A stretch of DNA of 64,000 nt. Source: Moringa oleifera. Taxonomy: Eukaryota; Streptophyta; Magnoliopsida; Brassicales; Moringaceae. Position 1 is the stretch's first letter; every line of letters starts with the position of its first letter. The notes under the pieces are model-generated. The model saw nothing but the letters and a program-made list of their open reading frames with translations, was not told the origin of the DNA and made no database searches. The position numbers and the translations under genes are program-made. Below, in pieces: positions 57,643 to 64,000 of the stretch. The stretch is taken from positions 3,100,001 to 3,164,000 of the forward strand of contig JAJFZO010000396.1 in assembly GCA_021397835.1 (NCBI GenBank), written 5' to 3'.

Positions 57643-58138
57643 CTGCTTTAATGGTATCATCCAACAGAAAACAAAGCTTATTTCTCAAAATTTTTGGAAT
57701 GAACGAAGCTTTGCATCAATTATATGACGTTAAAAGAGAAAAAACTCTATTTCAAAGGCTGGTGTTTTCGGGGGAGAGTGAAAAAGAACACTGCTAGTAC
57801 ATGGTTGAAGATCTTTAAGTATTACAGTACATCATGTATACTATTTAAAGTCTATTACTATTAAAATTATAACATAAGATTTTCGTTGACCGAGTAGTAA
57901 AGTCCCATAAGGTTGATTAAGAGAACTTGGTTTCAAGTCAGCCCCCAGGCATTTTTTCTCAAAATAATTCAAACATATGTATTATTAAACAAACAACATA
58001 ACAAACCAAAATCAATTTTAGACCAAATGGTTGTAAATGTAAAATAAGGTTCAGCATTTGGTTTGAGTCTACTGGTTTGCATTTTCAATCAAGTATTTAA
58101 ATTAAATATAAAATTATAAAAATGCATATCACACGTTT

Positions 58139-58220
58139 CCGTTTGGCTAGATGGCAATGACATTTATCAATCTCTCCAAGAGAGATTGGGTTCGAGTCTC
58201 CATCACAAACTTTTTTTTTT
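58139..58220 (+). other. tRNA-like / SINE-head-like sequence
   Basis: GTTTGGCTAGATGGCAATGA resembles a Pol III A box and GGGTTCGAGTCTCC a B box (consensus GGTTCGANTCC). The distance of about 40 bp between them fits a tRNA gene, and a T10 run follows at 58211. The CTCTCCAAGAGAGA in the middle could form the anticodon arm, but a complete cloverleaf does not close. A weaker relative lies at 57885-57960 (GACCGAGTAGTAAAG, TTGGTTTCAAGTCAGCCCC). A tRNA-derived SINE relic or a decayed tRNA gene are both possible. Confidence 0.4.
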
Positions 58221-58376
58221 CTAATTATAGATTTTTTATTATGGTCCTTCAGAACCGTCATGTGTGTTACGTTTTTTATGACAGTCTTTCAAGACGATTA
58301 TGTATTCGATTTTTTAATGAAGTTCATAAAAGACCGTCATAAAATACTGTCATTAAAGATAGTTTTTCTTGTAGTG
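58221..58376 (-). repeat. subterminal repeats of element B
   Basis: Contains AGAACCGTCATGTG, TTATGACAGTCTTTCAAGACG, AAAGACCGTCATAAAATACTGTC and ATTAAAGATAG next to the terminus. TGACAG/CTGTCA and GACGGT/ACCGTC words in both orientations are typical of CACTA subterminal regions. They share TTTAATGACAG with the end of element C at 61288, indicating that B and C belong to related families. Confidence 0.65.
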
Positions 58377-61276
58377 CCATGAGCTTTATTCTTAACCCTT
58401 TTTTTTCAGATTGTGTAAAAATCTAGCAAAAAAAAAAAAAAAATTTCACATGCATTGGGATAATCACATAAGCTCAATCCATTTAAAAGTAAATAAATTT
58501 CAACAAAACAATTCATACCTCTCAAATGGATATATCCATCTGTATTATACTGGTCCTCCAACTCGTACTTCATACATTAAGGGCACAGGCAAGTGTTCCA
58601 TATCATCAAAAAAATGTAAGAGAAAATATCTTTTCCAACTTACACAAAATTACAACAATTTTATTGTCCATCACATCTAACTTATTCTCTTCCAATTTTG
58701 GACAATATAAATCTCAATCAATTCAGTGACAGCTTTTCCAATAGGCATAGGTAAGCAACTGAATGCAATTAGCAATAATCTCTTCATCACCAAATGATAA
58801 TCATGGCTTTTCATATGTTGCAATGTACATGTTCGAATGTCAACACATCTGCCCAAGTTAAATTCATATCCACAGGAAGTTTCAACTTTTTTATCCACTC
58901 AGATATAGCCCTCTTCTGGTCCATATCTAATGTATACTGAGCTTTTGGTTTTATAAAGCTTCCATTACCTCTATCTTTAAGATGCAAGTCGTTTCGACGA
59001 CAATGTAAAGGTAGATCCAACCTTGCCTTGACATTGCCCTTAGTTTTTCTATTAATGTCCATCACGGTATGACACATTCTTGAAAACATTGGTTTTAGTG
59101 TGCATGAGATCTTTATTATAAGGGTTCAATAAATCGTGCCAATATGGTAAATCCCAAAAGATATTGTATTTTGTGAAATTATGTAACTCTCCATAGCCAT
59201 GTGTTCAATGCTAGCCTCGCATATCAATTATTTTAGGAAACTGTATAGCTATATGATATAGTTCTGCATTAGAGATTCTCCTTGGTGGTTCACCTTGTTC
59301 AATTCGACCCTTAATAAATTTTTTTTTTCATTTAAATGGGCAGTCCATTGGGAGAAATTGTAGATGACAATCAAAATAACATATCTTTCAACCATGTTTC
59401 AAGTAAAAAGCTTTCGATGATCCCATACAAACTGGACAACCTAATCGACCTACTGTTTGCCAACCTAATAACATACCGTATGCAGGGAAGTCATTTATAG
59501 TCCATAATAGTGTAGCTTTCATACAAAAGTTTCGCTTGAGTGAGATATCATTAGTTTCCACACCATAATCCCACAATAGTTTCAAATCTTTAATTAAGGG
59601 CTACAAAAACACATCTATTAGGGCCTTTGGATTGTTCATATTAGGAATGATTGCTGTTAAAAACATATATTCTCTCTTCATGCACATCCCTGGTGGAAGA
59701 TTATACGAGGTCAGAAAGATGGGCCAACACGAATATTCATTGGAGGTCATATTAAAAGGACTGAAGCGATCAAAACATAATCTTAATCGCACATTCCTTA
59801 GTTCTGATGCGAACTTTGGGCGAGTCAAATTAAAATGCTTCCAAGCTTTCTCATATGAGGGGTGTGCTAATATTCTTTCTTTGCATTTATTCTCATGATG
59901 TCATCTCATATACTCTATAGTGGTATTTGAAGCAAACAATCTTTGCAACCATGGAACTATCGGTAAATACCACATTTGTTTCTTCAGTACATTCTTACTT
60001 CAGTTATTTACTCTTCATCGATTTCAAAAATGACCTTGACCACAAAATCTACATTCTCGCTGTGTAGCATTATCACCATAATATAACATGCAACCAGCAG
60101 GATAACAATCAATTTTCTTGTAACTACATCAAGCTGAGAGATTAATTTTTTAGTCTGATAGAAATTATCGGCATCTTATTACTCGTCGATAATAGAAAAA
60201 GGGTGATTAATTCATCAATGTATGCCACAGTTACATTATAATCAAACTTGATACTCATCAATCTCATAAAAACTGCTAAGACTGAGTGAGTCTGACATCC
60301 ATCCCACAAGGGTGATTGGGTAACATTTAATATATCATAGAATTTTGATGACTCCAAATTCAGTAATTCTGGCTCAACATTCGGAACAAAGGATGGCCTA
60401 CAACATCCATGACCCCTTTTTCGTGACTATTGATATCCTCATGGACTGATGTAGATTCATAATGACTTAAAACGAATGGAGTAGAAGCCCTACCGTGGTT
60501 ATGCCAATGGTAATAGTCAGGTTGAAAACATTTTCTATATAGATGTAGTCTTACTATATCTAGCTCGTAAAAGCGCAGATACTTGTATTTCGCACAAGGA
60601 CACTTGATCAACCGATTTACTTGGTACACAGGTAGCTGACATGTAAATGATATAAATTCTTCAACCCCAACATAAATTTTGGTGACAAATCATTCGTAAA
60701 AGTTCTCCTACTATGCATTTAGCGATGATGCTCAGGAATTTCCATCTAAAAAAAAGTCAGATCAAAAAACCAATCATCTCATTCTTAGTAAACTATTGAT
60801 ATAAATAAACATTAATTTTTTTTAAGGTGATATTGATAAGATGAATAGATATGGCTTCTATCTCATTATTATATTGGCTTTTCACTAGAACAAGTTTAAG
60901 CGAGCAACTAGTTCATAAAAATTTTAACAACACCTCTCCATGGTTCTCTAAATGCATGAAATAAACTATTGATATAACATACATATGCACTCAAAGAATA
61001 AGTGGAGAGAGAAGCGCAAAATTTAAATGAATTATTTGTTTGTATAATCTTATATACTATAATAATAACACCTTTTCATGAACAATCTGAATTAGGAACT
61101 ATTCAAAAGGTAACTAGATAAAGTTAAACCTTGGATGGGTTTCTAAAGAGAAACTTAAAGTGGATTATAAAACATATACAAGAAAAACTTGCATGCATAA
61201 TTGAAGAAACCATTCTTTAAATAACTATCACAATTTTGATAAATTGATCAGTTAAAAGTTAAATTTTCTAAATTAC
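58377..61276 (-). mobile_element. CACTA element A remnant, no terminus preserved
   Basis: Holds a second, distinct TNP2 gene on the minus strand. Its left side continues as an intron-like stretch (GTATGA donor at 58518-58513) until element B starts at 58376. Its right side is AT-rich non-coding sequence (60746-61276) ending where element C starts. Neither terminus of A is visible, so the limits are set by its neighbours. Confidence 0.75.
58519..60745 (-). pseudogene. TNP2 transposase of element A, broken
   Basis: Probable start MEIPEHHR at 60745, then a stop and a frameshift before VGVEEFISFTCQ and a transposase-associated domain with KCPCAKYKYLRF. TNP2 core: SPLWDGCQTHSVLAVF (60310-60260), RNVRLRLCFDRFSPF, TSYNLPPGMCMKREYMF, IDVFL, then a single in-frame stop at 59600-59602 before PLIKDLKLLWDYGVET and INDFPAYGMLLGW, CPVCMGSSKAF. 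DUF4218 part: KARLDLPLHCRRNDLHLKD, QYTLDMDQKRAISEWIK, a frameshift near 58860, MKSHDYHLVMKRLLLIAF, IVVILCKLEKIF, a frameshift, then GPVQYRWIYPFER up to a GTATGA splice donor at 58518. It is more complete at the C-terminus than the gene of B and clearly divergent from it. Confidence 0.88.
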
Positions 61277-61287
61277 TACTACAAATA

Positions 61288-61782
61288 AAAGCTTTAATGA
61301 CAGTTAAAAATAGCTTTTAATGACAGTCGTTGTTATCTTTGTTCATGTCATTAAAGGGGAAAGATTTTAATGACACTTATTAAAAACTGTCATTAAATGC
61401 CCTTATTTTTAATGATAATTCTAATAGAACTGTCGTTAAAGGGGTAGGGCCTTTAATGACGATTCTATTAAAACTTCTGTTAAAAGGGGGCCTTTAATGA
61501 TAGTTCTAATAGAACTATCGTTAAAAGGGGGGACCTTTAATGACAGTTCTATTAGAATTGCCGTTAAAAGGGAGGACCTTTAATGACAATTCTAATAGAA
61601 CTGTCTTTAAAAAAAGAGGACCTTTTAATGACAGCTCTAATAGAACTGTTGTTAAAAAAAAATGAGGCCTTTAATGACAGTTCTAATAAAACTGTCATCA
61701 AAAAATTGGGAGATGATAGTTTTAATAAAATTATCGTTAAAGGCCCCCTTTAACGACCGTTGTGATGAAACTATCATTAAAA
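61288..61782. repeat. palindromic subterminal repeats of element C (~50-60 bp, about nine units)
   Basis: Repeated units built as TTTAATGACAGTTCTAATA followed by GAACTGTCGTTAAA, i.e. an inverted repeat around TCTAATAGA, separated by runs such as AGGGGGGACC. Clear units lie near 61388-61441, 61451-61490, 61493-61530, 61533-61570, 61578-61612, 61623-61654, 61670-61704 and 61712-61740. Each could fold into a stem of 12-14 bp. Both arms drift together in places, for example the GTTCTATTAGAATTGC unit. Confidence 0.88.

Positions 61783-61783
<1 letters not shown>

Positions 61784-61813
<30 letters not shown>
61784..61813. repeat. (TA)15 microsatellite
   Basis: Thirty bases of alternating TA directly after the last palindromic unit. 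Confidence 0.95.
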
Positions 61814-61819
<6 letters not shown>

Positions 61820-62512
61820 TTTAAAATAAATATAAAATTTTTATATTCAAATTATCCAAAACCTGCATATATAAAATTCTTCATCTCTTCCACATCAACC
61901 ATATACATTAATACAATTCTTCATAATATGCAACTAAAATTTTTTCTATCAAAATTAAATTATAATATGTAAATATGACTCTCAATTAAACTTAGTCAAC
62001 ACATATAAATATATAATTATTAAATACATTAATCACAGTTCCTTTTATACACTTCAATGAAACAACTATACTATTTTTCTTTCTTCAACATAATTACACC
62101 AACATTTCAATATCACACTTAAATGAAACAACTATACTATCTTTCTTTCTTCATTCAACATAATTATACCAACACTTCAATATCAACACTTTTAACACTT
62201 TAATACTAACACTTCAATACCAACACTTTAACACTTCAATATCAACACTTCAATGAAAAAACTTTTTTCTATTATACAATTCAATATCATTCTCATTGAA
62301 ACCATCATTACTTCTTTCATGTTTGAAAATACTCAACATAATCCAATCCAAAAATGCACCAAAAGATGAACAAAATAAAAGAAAAAGAAGTGATATCATA
62401 ATTGAACTTCATATGTACAATACATGAGTTTAAATATACATTATCATACACAATCCTAAAAATTCAACTATATAAATTCAATGATGTTCATGTGTACAAA
62501 AATCTTTAAGGT
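61814..62512. other. AT-rich 3' region of element C
   Basis: No coding sequence. 62090-62270 contains a degenerate short repeat built from AACACTTCAATATCAACAC and CAATGAAACAACTATACTA-type words (62055, 62120). It probably represents the 3' untranslated part downstream of the protease exon. Confidence 0.5.
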
Positions 62513-63140
62513 TCAACTTTCTAATATGGCACTCCAAATAAATTGTCCAACCTCTTTTCTAATTTCATCAATATCCGATTGGGTGTAAGTATCCATGTCC
62601 ACTACTATATTTATAAAAAAAAAAAAAGTTAGTCCGATTAAAACTTTTAGGAAGCGCATTAATTAATTAGTGAAGTATTTACATAAGCAAATGCTTAAAA
62701 ACCTACCATTTTCGCATATGGGCTATTCCTATCACGTGTATCAATGATATTCCTTAAAAATTTCATAATATAATATCCACAGTTAGTATTTAAAGGTTGA
62801 TGTGGACATTACATTAAAAAATTTTAATTATTATATTTTACAAAATAAATAAAACTAACATTACATATAGGTTTAAATATACATACCTTAACAAGAATAC
62901 TCTTAAGAATGCGCTTATTACTTGATTCTTTGATAACTTGGGTTAATTTAAAAGAGTTAACAATAGAAAATAATCAATATTCTTAATAGTAAAAAAAATG
63001 CATACTAAAATAAATAAAAATATTTTTACTTACGTGGACATAAGTTGATCTAGTTTTTTATGAGAATCATGATTCAAATGATCAAAAATACTGTACACAA
63101 AATTACGATGCTCAACAACCACCAACATCTAGTGCTTCTT
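62513..63140 (-). pseudogene. Ulp1-like (C48) cysteine protease, C-terminal exons, transposon-borne
   Basis: Four minus-strand exon-like pieces with plausible GT donors. At 63140-63034: K-K-H, an in-frame TAG at 63131-63129, MLVVVEHRNFVYSIFDHL and GTAAGT; the H and D fit the catalytic His and Asp of the family, and the stop replaces the Trp that usually follows His. At ~62956-62887: KLTQVIKESSNKRILKS, then GTATGT. At ~62810-62707: CPHQPLNTNCGYYIMKFL, containing the Gln and the catalytic Cys, then GTAGGT. At ~62602-62513: DMDTYTQSDIDEIRKEVGQF ending in a stop at 62513-62515. Upstream exons lie beyond or in the AT-rich part. C48 enzymes remove SUMO or similar modifiers; inactive here. Confidence 0.78.
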
Positions 63141-63227
63141 ACATTATGAAAAATAAATGTTAAAAATATTTTGGATAAAACTATTAATAATTTTAACAAG
63201 TATTATAATTTATCTTAAGTTATAAGG

Positions 63228-63620
63228 AAATAACATTTAGTTATTTACCTTACAAGCATCAAATTTATTAATTAAAACTTAAATAAATAATTAATAAATA
63301 TTTTGTTAATTAAAACATAGTTAATATTTAATTAACATCTAATTAATTATTATATAAGCACTTAACTAGCTAGTAACCTAATTAAAATTTAAATAACATT
63401 TAATTTTTTACTTCTCAGGCATCTAATTTATTAATATTAGCTAAATAAATGATTAATAACTAACTAGTTAATTAATATATAGTAAATTAATTATCATCTA
63501 ATTAATTACTACACAAGCATCTAACAAGCTAGTAACTTGATTAAAATTTAAATAACATTTAATGATTTATTGTATAAGTATATAATTAATTAATTATCTA
63601 TTTAAAATTTAACTGCTTAT
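63228..63620. repeat. AT-rich ~160 bp tandem repeat, about 2.5 copies
   Basis: AAATAACATTTA recurs at 63228, 63391 and 63550, each time followed by a TTTA-C block and then CATCTAATTTATTAAT-like sequence. CATCTAATTAATTA and AACTAGCTAGTAAC-type words are also shared. The region to 64000 is uniformly AT-rich and shows nothing else. It is probably intron of the protease gene. Confidence 0.65.
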
Positions 63621-64000
63621 ATTAATTTATGTTAACTACAAAATCAATATAATTAAATTTGAAAAAAATATACCAATTACTCTTACCTAAAAAATTAATT
63701 CAAACATAAATTTATCTACACCTAATATATAATTAATTTATCAAAATATAAATTCATCTAATTAATGTCTAATTCATTTATCAATTAATTTAAAAATTTT
63801 AATAATTGTCAAATAATAAATTCATCAATGTATAACCATTCATACTAAACATATTCATCTAAAAATACTTACAAAAAAAGCTTAAATTTCATCAATTAAT
63901 AAAAATTTACCAAACACACTTAATAAAGAACTTCTCAAAATGATATACATTCGCAATATATTTTTAAAACAAATTAACTAAATTCAATCAAAATTGTGAC

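Larger units (their letters stand above)
53850..58376 (-). mobile_element. CACTA/En-Spm element B, 3'-truncated
   Basis: The right (5') end reads TAGTTTTTCTTGTAGTG at 58360-58376, the reverse complement of a classic CACTACAAGAAAAACTA terminus. Inside are subterminal GACCGTCAT/TTTAATGACAG-like motifs, a 2.2 kb leader (55980-58220) and a minus-strand TNP2 gene. The left side breaks within the TNP2 C-terminal domain at ~53850 against IGS repeats, so the other terminus is lost. On its right the element touches sequence that is intron-like for element A, suggesting it inserted there. Confidence 0.82.
61277..64000 (-). mobile_element. CACTA element C, 3' end, continues beyond the window
   Basis: The left edge TACTACAAATAAAAGC (one change from CACTACAA) opens an element extending to the right. 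Palindromic subterminal repeats follow, then an AT-rich region and minus-strand exons of a Ulp1-like protease whose transcription runs toward this edge, so this is the 3' end. Many plant CACTA elements carry a C48 protease downstream of TNP2. No TNP2 sequence of C lies in the window. Confidence 0.72.

Noticed and set aside
57885..57960. Second tRNA-like element
   Set aside because: The boxes are too degenerate (TTGGTTTCAAGTC) and no arms pair; mentioned only with the better candidate at 58139.
58411..58729. 89- and 67-codon plus-strand frames
   Set aside because: They are antisense to the TNP2 C-terminal region of element A, whose minus-strand protein pattern explains the sequence.

Overview
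The window is nuclear DNA of a flowering plant and contains no gene that looks intact. Two facts point to an angiosperm: remnants of 18S-ITS1-5.8S-ITS2-25S ribosomal DNA with short spacers (ITS1 about 240 bp, ITS2 about 210 bp), and plant-type mobile elements (a Ty3/gypsy chromovirus and CACTA/En-Spm elements with TNP2 and a Ulp1-like protease). The species cannot be named from the sequence. All coding remnants carry in-frame stops and frameshifts, and most differences from functional rRNA look like C-to-T or G-to-A changes, as expected of long-methylated silent DNA.

From 1 to about 53,850 the window is a decayed, rearranged nucleolar-type array. The repetitive DNA that fills it is best explained as ribosomal intergenic spacer (IGS), because the same repeat types occur in the same order relative to rRNA fragments: 25S 3' end, short 3' spacer, ~165-185 bp subrepeats (A-repeats), ~900 bp higher-order units (H-units, each holding about two A-like segments plus ~550 bp of AT-rich sequence), a promoter-proximal spacer with ~295 bp repeats, ~345 bp of 5' ETS, then 18S. 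Layout: A-repeats, 18S 5' third and ETS, all on the minus strand (1-2385); plus-strand A-repeats and H-units (2386-8950); spacer, ETS, an 18S 5' stub fused to a 25S 3' tail (8951-10162); another IGS with five ~295 bp repeats running into the 18S 3' part, ITS1 and a 5.8S stub (10163-15092); a long H-unit field (15093-32230) interrupted by a CACTA-type fragment (22861-26536); the one near-complete transcription unit (33018-38309); another IGS and ETS fused to an inverted 25S/ITS2 block (38310-41635); a CACTA-like end and a degenerate gypsy element (41652-46595); a mosaic of 18S, inverted ETS and 25S pieces (46596-48319); more A-repeats and H-units (48320-53849).

From 53,850 to 64,000 the base composition becomes AT-rich and the sequence is a stack of three CACTA elements, all transcribed on the minus strand. 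Element B (TNP2 with several stops, right terminus ending in TTCTTGTAGTG at 58,376) abuts the apparent intron of element A (TNP2, 58,519-60,745). Element C begins at 61,277 with palindromic subterminal repeats and carries minus-strand exons of a C48 (Ulp1-like) cysteine protease.

Most notable: repeated fusions between rRNA pseudogene pieces and IGS repeats; two complementary 18S parts, in opposite orientations, broken at the same ~20 bp; loss of the 530-loop region and the sarcin-ricin loop from the fullest unit; a 201 bp in-frame triplication in the gypsy reverse transcriptase that happened after the gene died; and a palindrome-rich minisatellite in the inserted CACTA-type fragment. Family identities come from recalled rRNA and protein family patterns, not from a database search.
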